Assembly (NCBI GenBank): GCA_002737725.1 | Contig: NSIP01000002.1 | Span: forward strand, 124,001 to 188,000 | Origin: Rhodospirillaceae bacterium | Lineage (GTDB): Bacteria > Pseudomonadota > Alphaproteobacteria > Rhodospirillales > Rhodospirillaceae | Direction of reading: 5' to 3' | Length of the DNA: 64,000 bases | In this document: positions 25,416 through 34,253 of the stretch, piece after piece | Position numbering within the stretch: position 1 is the first letter of the stretch | Layout of the letters: the number at the start of each line of letters is the position of its first letter | Position numbers and translations under genes: made by a program | The notes under the pieces: generated by a model | Told to the model about the DNA's origin: nothing | Databases searched by the model: none | What the model saw: only the letters and a program-made list of their open reading frames with translations

Positions 25416-26579
25416 TTAGTAAGAGCGCGGTAGGCCAAGAATATTCTGGCCGATATATGCCAAGATCAAGTTGGTTGAAATCGGTGCCACTTGGTACAGT
25501 CGCGTTTCGCGGAATTTGCGTTCGATATCGAATTCCTCGGCAAAGGCAAACCCGCCGTGCACTTGCACGCAAATCTCAGCTGCAGCCCAACTGGCTTCAG
25601 AGGCCAACATTTTTCCGATATTGGCTTCCTCACCAATAGCCTCACCGGCATCAAACTTTTCTGCGGCACGTTCAACCATCAGAGCGGCGGCCTTGTATTG
25701 TGCGTAGGCGCGTGCAATGGGGAATTGGATCCCCTGGTTCTGACCGATGGCCCGCCCAAAGACTTTGCGGTCGTTGGCGTAGTCCACGGATTTTTTGATA
25801 AACCACTGTGCATCACCCAAACATTCCGACGCAATCAACGTGCGTTCGGCATTCATACCATCGAGAATATACTTAAACCCTTTGCCTTCCTCACCGATCA
25901 GATTGGCCGCTGGCACAGGCACATTGTCGAAAAAAACTTCGGTCGTCGCATGGTTCATCATCGTGCGGATGGGGCGAATGGTAAGACCCGCCTTTAAAGC
26001 CTCGCGCATATCAAGCATAAAGACACTTAGGCCCTCGCCCTTTTTCTGAACTTGGCCCTTGGGCGTGGTGCGCGCTAGCAGAACCATAAAGTCCGAATGT
26101 TCCGCGCGACTGGTCCAAATTTTCTGGCCATTGATGACGTAGTGGTCACCTTTTTTTACAGCGGTGGTTTGCAAGGCCAAGGTATCAGAGCCAGATGTGG
26201 GCTCGGTCACGCCAAAAGCCTGAAGCCGAATGTCGCCCTTGGAAATTTTGGGTAACCAATCTTTCTTCTGGGCAGGGCTGCCGTGCTTTAAGACTGTCCC
26301 CATGGTGTACATCTGGGCATGAATGGCCCCGGCGTTGCAGCCGCTTTTGTGGGTTTCTTCCAAGATCGCGCACGCGGCCTGCAGCCCTAAGCCTGACCCG
26401 CCGAACTCTTCGGGGATTAACGCCGCCAAAAACCCTGCCTTTGTCATGGCATCGACAAACTTCGTTGGGTAGGCGCGCTCGCGGTCCGTCTCGCGCCAGT
26501 ACTCATTGGGAAACTCGGCACACAGCGCGCGCACGGAGTCGCGAATGGCGTCAAGTTCAGCAGCGGTCATGATGGTCAT
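25416..26579 (-). CDS. Acyl-CoA dehydrogenase
   Basis: A 387 aa FAD enzyme from the ATG at 26579 (a TTG at 26585 is also possible). It has the family signatures AFGVTEPTSGSDTLALQTTA, GQKIWTSRAEHSDFMVLLAR and, near the C-terminus, VQVHGGFAFAEEFDIERKFR. The segment before the end reads YQVAPISTNLILAYIG in place of the usual GTSEI-type motif, as in a subgroup of these enzymes. It introduces a double bond into an acyl-CoA, electrons passing to ETF. The next gene downstream is the CoA ligase, one base away. Confidence 0.92.
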   Translation of the reverse strand: MTIMTAAELDAIRDSVRALCAEFPNEYWRETDRERAYPTKFVDAMTKAGFLAALIPEEFGGSGLGLQAACAILEETHKSGCNAGAIHAQMYTMGTVLKHGSPAQKKDWLPKISKGDIRLQAFGVTEPTSGSDTLALQTTAVKKGDHYVINGQKIWTSRAEHSDFMVLLARTTPKGQVQKKGEGLSVFMLDMREALKAGLTIRPIRTMMNHATTEVFFDNVPVPAANLIGEEGKGFKYILDGMNAERTLIASECLGDAQWFIKKSVDYANDRKVFGRAIGQNQGIQFPIARAYAQYKAAALMVERAAEKFDAGEAIGEEANIGKMLASEASWAAAEICVQVHGGFAFAEEFDIERKFRETRLYQVAPISTNLILAYIGQNILGLPRSY

Positions 26580-26699
26580 GGGCAACTCAGTTGATGGCTT
26601 AAGCGAGGGGGTAATCTAAACGTCTTGGCTCAAGCTTCAATAACCCGAGTGTCATCGCTCTCGACCAAGCCCGCAATGTCCGATATGCGGACGTCGAGC

Positions 26700-27026
26700 T
26701 TAAAAGGGTGGGAAGGGGCTGACGCCAATCATCCATTCATGGGCCATCAGCAAGATGACGTAAGCGACTAAAGCGATCACGGAATGCCATGACAGCATGG
26801 CCCGCCAGGGCATGGGGGCCCGGCCACAGCTCCACAGCCGGTGCGCGCAAAGCGGCAATAATCAGCCAGGTCGTGACGGCCAGACTGATGACCGAGTACA
26901 CCAAAAAAACCCACGGTCGCCCAAAATACTCACCAAGGACGACCTTGCACCACGAACCGACGGCAAGCTGTGCGATACGAAAAAGATGGCCAACCCGGCC
27001 CAAAGTTCGGCGAACGTTCCGCTCAC
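26700..27026 (-). pseudogene. NnrU-like membrane protein broken by two frameshifts
   Basis: Three frames joined in order give one membrane protein. A GTG at 27026 (overlapping the YciI-gene stop as GTGA) opens WAGLAIFFVSHSLPSVRGAR and LVSILGDRG. A shift at a run of seven A on the plus strand (26903-26909) leads to FLVYSVISLAVTTWLIIAAL. A second shift near a C-run around 26820 leads to MLSWHSVIALVAYVILLMAH and the TAA at 26700-26702. The pattern of helices and the HSLPSVRGARSSLV loop match NnrU/isoprenoid-associated family proteins. Both shifts fall at homopolymers, so assembly error is a real alternative to gene decay. Confidence 0.65.
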
Positions 27027-27883
27027 TTTGAAGTCTTCTTGGCGTCTTGACGGCGCTTCATCTCGGCTTCGAACCATCCGGGCGCGCGGTTGTATGAACC
27101 ATCCAACTTGTACATGTCGACTTCTTCAATCTCGACGCTGGAAAACATCCCTTGGATGGTGAAGGGGTCATCATTCACATAGCGCTCGATCGCAGCACGG
27201 TCGTTAGTGTCGCTGATGGAAATCCCACCAATACGATTGTTCACGTCATCCAAAATGGCCGCCGAGACAACCGTGGATGAATATTTCAGCAAATGTTTGT
27301 TGTGGTCTGTGTCATAAGCTTTGCGAATCTCTTCAACGTCACGATCAGTCGCATAAAGACGGCGAACCAAGAACATAGTTTTGGCGCGGACATCGCTGGT
27401 CGGCATCACCGGCACGTTGTATCCAGCAGCTTGTTGCCGACGTTGTAGTTCGGGCGAAAACCAAGCTGGCGCGCGGTTATAGCTGCCGTCTATTTTGTAC
27501 AAATCCACCGGATTGATTGTTATTGAGACGTAAATACCAGCCTTGGTGAAGGGATCGTCGTAGATATAACGTTCAACATCGGCGCGTGTGTTTATGTCGC
27601 TGATGGACACGCTTCCGACGCGTTTGCGGTCTTTGTCGATGATCGCCGAGGCGACGACACTTTGTCCGTATTTCAGCAAGTGCTTTTGGTGCGCGGACTC
27701 TTGTGGCGCACGCAGGGCGTTGATGTCTTTGTCCGTCGCATAGGTGCGTCGAACCATGAACATCAATTTGCCGCCTAGCAAAGGCGTGGTATTCATCTTC
27801 TTGTCTTCAGCCATGACGGGCGTTGCGAAGCTCATCGAAAATGCACCAGCCGTCAGCAGTGCCGAACGTCGCGCGCATGTCAT
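27023..27883 (-). CDS. Exported protein with two fused YciI-like domains
   Basis: The ATG at 27883 has a GGAG seven bases upstream; the frame back to 27910 is probably not used. The 286 aa product begins with a Tat- or Sec-like signal (TCARRSALLTAGAFSMSFAT). Two homologous modules of about 110 residues follow: KLMFMVRRTYATDKDINALR through YIYDDPFTKAGIY, then MFLVRRLYATDRDVEEIR through YVNDDPFTIQGMF. HKHLLKY and DDPF are the marks of the YciI/YCII-related fold. YciI-like proteins are small dimers; this fusion makes a built-in dimer and sends it out of the cytoplasm. Function unknown. Confidence 0.82.
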   Translation of the reverse strand: MTCARRSALLTAGAFSMSFATPVMAEDKKMNTTPLLGGKLMFMVRRTYATDKDINALRAPQESAHQKHLLKYGQSVVASAIIDKDRKRVGSVSISDINTRADVERYIYDDPFTKAGIYVSITINPVDLYKIDGSYNRAPAWFSPELQRRQQAAGYNVPVMPTSDVRAKTMFLVRRLYATDRDVEEIRKAYDTDHNKHLLKYSSTVVSAAILDDVNNRIGGISISDTNDRAAIERYVNDDPFTIQGMFSSVEIEEVDMYKLDGSYNRAPGWFEAEMKRRQDAKKTSK

Positions 27884-27906
27884 GGCATACTCCGTGTGAG
27901 TTGATC

Positions 27907-28425
27907 TCAATACCCAGCTTTGGCCTCGACATCGTTATCTCGACCCATGACTAAGATTGTCCGGAAATAGGAGCACACCACTTGCCCGCGTTGATTCTTG
28001 GCCGTGGTTTTGAATTTCACGATTCCTTGCCCTGGGCGGCTTTTCGAGGGGCGTTTTTCCAGTACTTCCGATTCCGCATAAATCGTATCGCCTGCGAATA
28101 CGGGGCTGGGCAGCATAATGTCGGTCCAGCCTAAGTTGGCGATGGCCTTCTGGCTCATGTCCGACACGCTCATGCCGGTGACGATAGATACTGTGAGCGT
28201 TGAGACCACCAGCCGTTGCCCAAACTCGGTGTGCTTGGCGTATTCGGCGTCGTAATGAATCGGGTGCGTGTTGTTGGTCAGCAACGTGAACCACGTATTG
28301 TCGGTTTCAGTGATGGTGCGCCCTGGGCGATGTTCATATGTCGCCCCGAGCTCGAAATCCTCGTAGTATCGTCCGCCGCGTTCCCGGTAACGTTTCTCGC
28401 CAACCTTAACTGATTCCGCGACCAT
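27907..28425 (-). CDS. MaoC-family dehydratase
   Basis: The 172 aa hot-dog-fold protein starts with YYEDFELGATYEHRPGRTIT and has the hydratase motif TNNTHPIHYDAEYAKHTEFG, with the Asn-x-x-x-His pattern of R-specific enoyl-CoA hydratases; TVSIVTGMSVSD and FAGDTIYAESEVLEKRPSKS follow. It probably hydrates or dehydrates an acyl-CoA intermediate. It is in line with the acyl-CoA dehydrogenase, CoA ligase and SDR of the same strand, which fits a beta-oxidation-like set. Confidence 0.9.
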   Translation of the reverse strand: MVAESVKVGEKRYRERGGRYYEDFELGATYEHRPGRTITETDNTWFTLLTNNTHPIHYDAEYAKHTEFGQRLVVSTLTVSIVTGMSVSDMSQKAIANLGWTDIMLPSPVFAGDTIYAESEVLEKRPSKSRPGQGIVKFKTTAKNQRGQVVCSYFRTILVMGRDNDVEAKAGY

Positions 28426-28439
28426 GTTTGTATCTCCTG

Positions 28440-29297
28440 CTATTTCGGGGCTTTGACTTGTGCCGCAAACGTGTCGGCAATGTCTTTGCGTGTTGCAAAC
28501 CAGACGCCGGGCTTGCTTTGGGCATGCGTGATGAAACGGCGGAGCTGACCAATGCGGCCAGGCCTGCCAATGATGCGCAAGTGGACGCCCACCGACATCA
28601 TCTTGGGCGAAGCGGCACTCTCAGCATAAAGTTCGTCGAACGTGTCGCACACATATTTTAACCACTGATCGGGTGTGTAGGCTGGAGCCATCCACATCTT
28701 CATGTCGTTGGTGTCTAACGCATAAGGCACGATGACGATGGGCTTAGCGCCAGCGGTATCCCAAAACGGAACATCGTCGGAGTAATCGTCCATGTGGTAC
28801 GTGAAGCCTTGCTCGATCAGCAGATTGCGCGTGTTGCCTGTAATGAGATAGCGCGCCAACCATCCTGCGGGGCGAGTGCCACAGGTTTTTTCGATGCTTG
28901 CGACTGCCTTCGCAATGAACTCGCGCTCGGCCGCTTCGTCAAAGCGGTGCTGTGCAGTCCAACGATAGCCGTGCGCGCACACCTCGTGCCCGCCGCTCAC
29001 AATGGCCTTGGCGATATGTGGTGCGCGTTCCAGCGCCTGGGCTGCAGCTGTAAATGTGGCTTTGATTTTGCTTTGTTCGATGAGTTTCAGGACGCGGGGT
29101 GCGGCGGCTTTAATGCCGTACTGATAGTTTGTTTCATTGCCGTAATTGCGGATCGGCTTGCCCAGTGCGACTTGAAACTCGTCAACTGGCTCGGGTCCAC
29201 GATCGCCATCGAGGATGTTTTCCTCTGCACCCTCTTCAACATTCACCACCAGTGAGACGGCTAAACGTGCGCCGCCTGGCCAGGAAAACAAACTCAT
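28440..29297 (-). CDS. Polysaccharide deacetylase-family protein, PuuE (allantoinase)-like
   Basis: The 285 aa NodB-fold protein has the N-terminal VNVEEGAEENILDGD typical of the PuuE branch, GIKAAAPRVLKLIEQSKIKA, and the metal-site loop GGHEVCAHGYRWTAQH. The arginine motif TCGTRPAGWLARY and the aspartates of HMDDYSDDVPFWD follow. PuuE-type enzymes hydrolyse cyclic amides or ureide-type bonds rather than sugars, so a C-N hydrolase role beside the amidase is plausible. It is 14 bp upstream of the MaoC gene. Confidence 0.85.
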   Translation of the reverse strand: MSLFSWPGGARLAVSLVVNVEEGAEENILDGDRGPEPVDEFQVALGKPIRNYGNETNYQYGIKAAAPRVLKLIEQSKIKATFTAAAQALERAPHIAKAIVSGGHEVCAHGYRWTAQHRFDEAAEREFIAKAVASIEKTCGTRPAGWLARYLITGNTRNLLIEQGFTYHMDDYSDDVPFWDTAGAKPIVIVPYALDTNDMKMWMAPAYTPDQWLKYVCDTFDELYAESAASPKMMSVGVHLRIIGRPGRIGQLRRFITHAQSKPGVWFATRKDIADTFAAQVKAPK

Positions 29298-29306
29298 GGA
29301 ATTCTC

Positions 29307-30143
29307 CTAATGATATTCTTCGCCGCCTGAGACATTCATGGCCTCGGCGGTGATATAATCGGCTTGGTCCGAGCACAAGAACGCACAAGCTTTGGCAATA
29401 TCGTCCACCAACCCTGGACGTCCCATGGGAATGCGCGCGCGCATATCGGCTAAATACGCATCGACACTTTTGTTTTGCGACTTACTCATAAAATCGTTTT
29501 GCCATGCGCCTAGTCCGGTCGTGACATGGTTGGGGCAAATGGCGTTGACGGTAATTTTGTGGGCGGCCAGTTCCAGGGCTGCCGCACGCGTCAAGCCAAT
29601 CAGGCCGTGCTTGGAGGCCGAGTAAGCCGCAGCTTGCGCAAAGCCCGATTTGGCAGCTTGGCTGGCAATGTTGATAATGCGCCCACCTTGTCCTTGTTTG
29701 ATCATCTGCTGGGCCGCGTATTTGATGCCGAAGAAGCAGCCGCGTAAATTCACACCCAGAACGGCGTCCCAGTGCTCTTGGGTCATGTCGACCAGCGGGC
29801 CAAACAAATAGCCGATGCCGGCGTTATTCACGAGGATATCGACCCGCCCAAATGTTGTGACGGCAAAGTCCACCAGGGCCGCGACGTCTTTTTCGATCAG
29901 CATGTCGCCGGCAAAGCCTGCAGCCGCACCTCCGCTAGAAATAATTTCATCGACGATTTGGTCGAGCTCAGCCTTTTGACCGACGCCGTGAGACGGCGCG
30001 ATATCGCCCTTCACTACGCCGATGTCATGCACAACCACCTTGGCACCATCGGCGGCCAGTCTTTTGGCCATAGCCTCGCCCAAGCCTTTGTTACGGCCCG
30101 CGCCGGTCACAATTGCGACTTTACCTTGCAGCCCAGACATCAT
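29307..30143 (-). CDS. Short-chain dehydrogenase/reductase
   Basis: The start is taken at the double ATG 30143/30140, just after GGAGGG; the frame reaches 30200 but lacks support. The 278 aa cytoplasmic SDR has GKVAIVTGAGRNKGLGEAMA with a slightly expanded glycine loop, NNAGIGYLFGP, the serine in IINIASQAAKSG and YSASKHGLIGLTRAAALE. It is the first gene of the minus-strand catabolic run and, with MaoC and the dehydrogenase, could act as a hydroxyacyl-CoA dehydrogenase. Confidence 0.9.
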   Translation of the reverse strand: MMSGLQGKVAIVTGAGRNKGLGEAMAKRLAADGAKVVVHDIGVVKGDIAPSHGVGQKAELDQIVDEIISSGGAAAGFAGDMLIEKDVAALVDFAVTTFGRVDILVNNAGIGYLFGPLVDMTQEHWDAVLGVNLRGCFFGIKYAAQQMIKQGQGGRIINIASQAAKSGFAQAAAYSASKHGLIGLTRAAALELAAHKITVNAICPNHVTTGLGAWQNDFMSKSQNKSVDAYLADMRARIPMGRPGLVDDIAKACAFLCSDQADYITAEAMNVSGGEEYH

Positions 30144-30280
30144 CCCTCCGCTCTGCTCTTCGCTCAGCTCCGCATTAGGCCGTGGGGCAGGCCAAATCAA
30201 CTATGAATCTGTGCGCGTTCACCCGGGCAACAGCATTGAACAATTGGACATTTTGTAACTCTTGTACTAGGCCTCAGAAG

Positions 30281-31516
30281 ATGACGGCTCAGTCCGGTGC
30301 CACATCGACGCAATTACATGTACAGCCGGCCTTGTCGCGCTGGCAGCTGGCCGCCAGCAGTGCGTTGTCGCCGTTTGCGTTGGTGGTGGTTTCACCCCTT
30401 CTGCCCGAACTTCGCCGCATCTACCAAGCCCCTGAGTCCGAGATCGCCTATGTGCTCTCGGCGTATCTTATCGGTCTCGGCGTTGCCCAGCTTTTGCTCG
30501 GTGCGCTGTCAGATCGGCATGGTCGGCGACCTGTGCTGCTCATCTCGTTGGCGGTTTATGCCATCATGTCCGTGGTCTGTGCTTATGCACCGACTCTAGA
30601 GTGGTTGATCGCTGCGCGGTTTTTGCAGGCTTTTGGTGCGGCAGGAACCGCAGCTATTTGTCGCGCCAGCGTACATGACGTCCATCATGGCGACACTGCA
30701 GCTTATTACATGTCCTACATTGCCGCTGCTCATTCTCTAGCTCACACAATGGCGCCTGTCGTTGGTGGTTATGCTGGCGATCTCTTCGGATTCAGCGGTG
30801 TGTTCCTCGGGTTAAGCATGCTCGGCGTGGCCATGGGGGCATGGTCATGGCGCGCCATGCCTGAAACGCGCCCGCGCGCCACGGACGGCCAGGCCTTCGG
30901 CTTATTGCATCTCTTGGCGGTGAATGGACGCTTGCTGAAATCGCCGGTCTTTGTGTGTTACGCCATGATTTATGGTCTCACGGGCGCGCCCTTTTTTGCT
31001 TTTTTGGCGGCAGCTCCGGCATACTTTGCCGATCATTTTTCAATCCAAGGCGGCGCGTTTGGCATGTATTGGTCGTTTATGTCTGTGGCGTTTTTGATGG
31101 GGGCCATGGGCAGTGCGCGGCTGGTCAAACGCCTCGGTCGCAAAAACTTGTTGGCATTGATGGTAGGTGGCTCTGGCGCGATAGGGGCAAGTTATCCCTT
31201 CTTTGTGTTGCTTCTGGATGCAACGCCCCTCACGCTGATCGCACCGCTGGTGTTGCTCTCGCTCTTCTTAGGGTTCATCACGCCACTCACGCTCTCGGGC
31301 GCGATTACCACACATCCTACAATGGCTGGAACGGCCTCGGGGCTCTGTGGCGCCCTCACCATGGCCGCCTCGGCGCTGCTCACCATCGCTGCGGGCGCGT
31401 TCTACGATGGCACGGGATTGGGCCTGACCTGGTCCATGTCTGGCAGCATGGTCTCAATGTTGGGGTTCTATCTGACGCTGCGCGTCTTCGAGCGACGCAC
31501 AAAAACTGCACTCTAG
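30281..31516 (+). CDS. MFS drug/solute transporter, Bcr/CflA type
   Basis: The start at 30281 (MTAQSGATSTQLHV) is preferred; the upstream frame overlaps the divergent SDR. The 411 aa protein has 12 membrane segments; LLGALSDRHGRRPVLLISL is the loop 2-3 motif A of 12-helix DHA1 drug-proton antiporters and FLQAFGAAGTAAICRASVHD the motif typical of Bcr/CflA carriers. It would export a toxic or metabolic compound by proton antiport. It is divergent from the SDR-led catabolic run. Confidence 0.88.
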   Translation: MTAQSGATSTQLHVQPALSRWQLAASSALSPFALVVVSPLLPELRRIYQAPESEIAYVLSAYLIGLGVAQLLLGALSDRHGRRPVLLISLAVYAIMSVVCAYAPTLEWLIAARFLQAFGAAGTAAICRASVHDVHHGDTAAYYMSYIAAAHSLAHTMAPVVGGYAGDLFGFSGVFLGLSMLGVAMGAWSWRAMPETRPRATDGQAFGLLHLLAVNGRLLKSPVFVCYAMIYGLTGAPFFAFLAAAPAYFADHFSIQGGAFGMYWSFMSVAFLMGAMGSARLVKRLGRKNLLALMVGGSGAIGASYPFFVLLLDATPLTLIAPLVLLSLFLGFITPLTLSGAITTHPTMAGTASGLCGALTMAASALLTIAAGAFYDGTGLGLTWSMSGSMVSMLGFYLTLRVFERRTKTAL

Positions 31517-31665
31517 AACGGCTTCGATCATCTCAAAGCCTTTTATGAATAAGCGTACCAAAACACCGCACCTCATGATGCCCGCCGTGTTGACGCGTAG
31601 CGTTGTTGCGGTTGACTCAGATGCCCATATACCATGGGGTCCGAGCTCTTCAGGTCGACTGAACC

Positions 31666-32187
31666 ATGAATGCCGTGATCACAGACTGCGACAAACTTGC
31701 GGCCAATCCGCCCGACCCAGACCGGATTATGCCAGGCGTGCCCCGCGAATAGATCGACCTCCCGCGTGCGATTGAGGCCTGTCGAGCTGCGGTAGCCGAG
31801 CACCCTGATGTCGGACGACTCGCTTATCAATTGGGGCGATGCTTCTTCTATGCCGGGCAAACTGCTGAAGCGCTTGCCAGTTTTCGTCAGGCGGCATCAC
31901 TGGGGTATCGGCAGGCGCACTTTATCCATGGCCTTGTCATGATGCGCCACTCCGAGGTTGTCAGCTTTGATCTTAAACAGATCGAGGGCCATTGGCGTGA
32001 CGCTGCTAGGCTTGATCATGCCAATGCCCAGGTTAGCTATGTGCGCGAAACGCTGAGGGGCACGTTTGAAGGCATCGCGGGACGTCCGGAGCGCGCTGAA
32101 TTGAAAAGATTCCTGGAGCATGCCTGGCCCAAAGTCGACTATCTTGGCGGACTGCTCATCGACGACTTGATGGCTGCGCTGGTTTAG
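31666..32187 (+). pseudogene. Sel1/TPR-like protein, copy 1 of 3, with in-frame TAG
   Basis: From ATG 31666 the frame gives CDKLAANPPDPDRIMPGVPR and then TAG at 31750-31752. The same frame continues IDLPRAIEACRAAVAEHPDV, YQLGRCFFYAGQTAEALASF and on to a normal end. The intact neighbour at 32210-32812 has the matching CDRLASHGSDPDKIAPAVSE and CEAAVAKDPNNRRLRYQLGR, so the TAG lies inside the ancestral coding region, at a place where CAG (Gln) would fit. This copy also lacks the signal peptide of its neighbour. A restart after the stop could still make about 118 residues. Confidence 0.82.
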
Positions 32188-32209
32188 GCGCAATGCACCT
32201 GGGGAGGGG

Positions 32210-32812
32210 ATGATGAAAAAACTATTGCTCGGATTAACAGCGCTGACGTTGTGGACAGCGCCCGCAATCTCTGCTCAAGAAATCACCGAGTGCGACAGGC
32301 TGGCTTCGCACGGATCGGACCCCGACAAAATCGCGCCGGCGGTTTCGGAAAGCGGAATGAACAAAGCCGCCGCACAAGCCGCCTGCGAAGCAGCCGTTGC
32401 CAAAGATCCCAACAATCGTCGTCTACGTTATCAATTGGGTCGGGCATATTTCTATGATGGCAAGTTCGACAAGGCCCTGCCGCATTTGGAGTTCGCGGCC
32501 AGTGCGGGCGGACAACAAGCACAATTTGTCTTGGGCTACATTATCGATGGCGGCCAAGGCGGCGTGAAGAAAGATCTGTGCAAAGTCGAGGACCTGTGGG
32601 TCAAGTCCGCCCGCCAGGGTCGCTTTGCAGCTCAAACTAGCTATCCGCATCATGTTGTGCGCGGCATGTTCAAAGGCTGCAGACAACAAGCTGACAATGC
32701 CGAGGCTCAAGTGTTCCTGGATGCGGCTAAGAAACAGGCTGGCGATTATTACCAGAAGTTGTTGGTCTCGATGCTGATGGAAGAATTCGCCACTTACAAA
32801 GCCAAGAAATAA
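32210..32812 (+). CDS. Exported Sel1/TPR-like repeat protein, intact copy 2 of 3
   Basis: The 200 aa protein has a signal peptide (MMKKLLLGLTALTLWTAPAI), the Cys-containing ECDRLASHGSDPDKIAP, and helical repeats: RYQLGRAYFYDGKFDKALPH, AASAGGQQAQFVLGYI and LCKVEDLWVKSARQG. Such alpha-alpha repeats mediate protein contacts in the periplasm. GGGAGGGG precedes the ATG. It is flanked by a copy with a TAG and a copy lacking its N-terminus, so it is the only complete member of the array. Function unknown. Confidence 0.82.
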   Translation: MMKKLLLGLTALTLWTAPAISAQEITECDRLASHGSDPDKIAPAVSESGMNKAAAQAACEAAVAKDPNNRRLRYQLGRAYFYDGKFDKALPHLEFAASAGGQQAQFVLGYIIDGGQGGVKKDLCKVEDLWVKSARQGRFAAQTSYPHHVVRGMFKGCRQQADNAEAQVFLDAAKKQAGDYYQKLLVSMLMEEFATYKAKK

Positions 32813-32821
32813 GGAAACGCA

Positions 32822-33208
32822 CGATTGCATTAACTGCTGGGGCGATTATTATTTTATGACAAACAGAACGAGCGTGCCGTGCAAGAGGTGCGGATATCGG
32901 CAGACAAAGGATACCAGCAAGCTCAATTTGTGTTCGGTGCTTTTATCAACAATCAGCGGCCCTTCGCACCCACCGATATTTGCCTGGTGGAACAATATTG
33001 GTTGAAGTCTGTCCAAGCGGGCCGCCAAGCGGCGCGCCTGAGTTATGTGCGCCATGTGGTGAAGGGAAAATTCTCTGGTTGCAAGATTCAAGCTACGACA
33101 GCAGACATGCGGGGTCTGCTCGACACAGCGGCCAAAGATTCTCCTGGCTATTACGAACGGCTCTTAATCGAAGACCTCACTGAACAGCTGAAAATTTATA
33201 AGGGTTAG
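32822..33208 (+). pseudogene. Sel1/TPR-like protein, truncated copy 3 of 3
   Basis: Homology starts abruptly 10 bp after the stop of copy 2, with the first 70 or so residues missing. The frame reads RLH, TAA (32831-32833), LLGRLLFYDKQNERAVQEVR, ADKGYQQAQFVFGAFI and VEQYWLKSVQAGRQAARLSY. This aligns with RLRYQLGRAYFYDGKFDKAL of copy 2, the TAA standing at the tyrosine. The rest to 33208 is open. A GTG at 32879 could start a 109-residue fragment. The structure fits an incomplete tandem duplication followed by decay. Confidence 0.78.
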
Positions 33209-33220
33209 AAGTTACACGCG

Positions 33221-34243
33221 ATGCACAACATACAAGTTCAACTGGCGAAACAGCCCGACGGTAATCCCAAGGCGTCTGATTTTCAGGTCGTAAAAACTGA
33301 TATCCCGAAGGTGGCCGACGGGCAATTTTTGGCACGCAATATTTACCTTTCCCTCGATCCTTACATGCGCGGCGCGATCGCCGGGCGGCATATGGGCCAT
33401 CAGCGCTTGAATCAAGGTGATGTGATTTATGGGCGGTGTGTTGCCGAGGTCATGGAGTCCAAACACAAAGACTACAAAGCTGGTGATCATGTGGTGCTCG
33501 AGGCGGGCTGGCAGCAGTTCTATGTCTCAGGGGGCGAAGCGGCTGACGAGATTCGTAAAATTGATGCCAGCATCGCTCCGCTGTCAGCTAACATCGGCGC
33601 GCTCGGCATGCCGGGGCTCACCGGCTGGGCGGGTGTCGAGAAGCTCGCTAATCCAGCTTTGGGATCGACATTTGTTGTCAGCGCCGCTGCTGGCCCGGTG
33701 GGCGGCACGGCGGGGCAAATCGCCAAAGCCAAAGGGTGTCGCGCTGTGGGCATCGCAGGCTCGGATGAAAAATGCCGGATTGTGGTGAACGAGTACGGCT
33801 TCGATGCCTGCGTGAACTACAAGAATAAAAACTGGGCCGATGAGCTGAAGGCGGCCTGCCCCAACGGTGTCGATACCTACTTTGACAATGTCGGCGGCCC
33901 GATGCTCGACACGATCACCCAACAGCTCAATCTTTACGGCAAGATTATCATGTGCGGGTTGGTGTCGCAGTATAACCGCGCCACGGATGGCGCATTTCAT
34001 GGCCACAATATGGGACCCTTCGTTGGCAAACGCGCGCAGTTGCTGGGTCTTGTGGTCTATGACTACTACGCCAAGATGAATGAATTTATGAAAGCCGCCG
34101 TGCCATTGGTGAATGCGGGAAAACTGAAATTTCACGAAGACCGTGCGGAGGGTATCGAGAAGGCGCCCGATCATTTCGTCAAACTGATGAACGGGCAGAA
34201 CAACGGTAAAGCGTTGGTGATTATCGCGCCGGAGAAGGCTTAA
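33221..34243 (+). CDS. NADP-dependent medium-chain reductase, copy 1
   Basis: The 340 aa zinc-independent MDR protein resembles curcumin/prostaglandin-type reductases. Marks are the ARNIYLSLDPYMRGAIAGR segment, LGMPGLTGWAGVEKLA, the nucleotide loop VSAAAGPVGGTAGQIAKAKG and YFDNVGGPMLDTITQQL. These enzymes reduce alkenal or enone double bonds with NADPH. It is 10 bp upstream of a close paralogue, with which it shares most motifs, so the two arose by tandem duplication and are probably co-transcribed. Confidence 0.92.
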   Translation: MHNIQVQLAKQPDGNPKASDFQVVKTDIPKVADGQFLARNIYLSLDPYMRGAIAGRHMGHQRLNQGDVIYGRCVAEVMESKHKDYKAGDHVVLEAGWQQFYVSGGEAADEIRKIDASIAPLSANIGALGMPGLTGWAGVEKLANPALGSTFVVSAAAGPVGGTAGQIAKAKGCRAVGIAGSDEKCRIVVNEYGFDACVNYKNKNWADELKAACPNGVDTYFDNVGGPMLDTITQQLNLYGKIIMCGLVSQYNRATDGAFHGHNMGPFVGKRAQLLGLVVYDYYAKMNEFMKAAVPLVNAGKLKFHEDRAEGIEKAPDHFVKLMNGQNNGKALVIIAPEKA

Positions 34244-34253
34244 GGAGTTTGGC

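Noticed and set aside
7-33208. Reassignment of TAG to an amino acid, suggested by the in-frame TAG codons at 169, 12325 and 31750.
   Set aside because: Several intact genes here end with TAG at family-typical lengths (bicupin at 4464, TfoX-like at 17667, reductase at 35273), and two of the broken genes contain TAA as well as TAG while the truncated Sel1-like copy contains TAA alone. Decay by mutation explains the data better.
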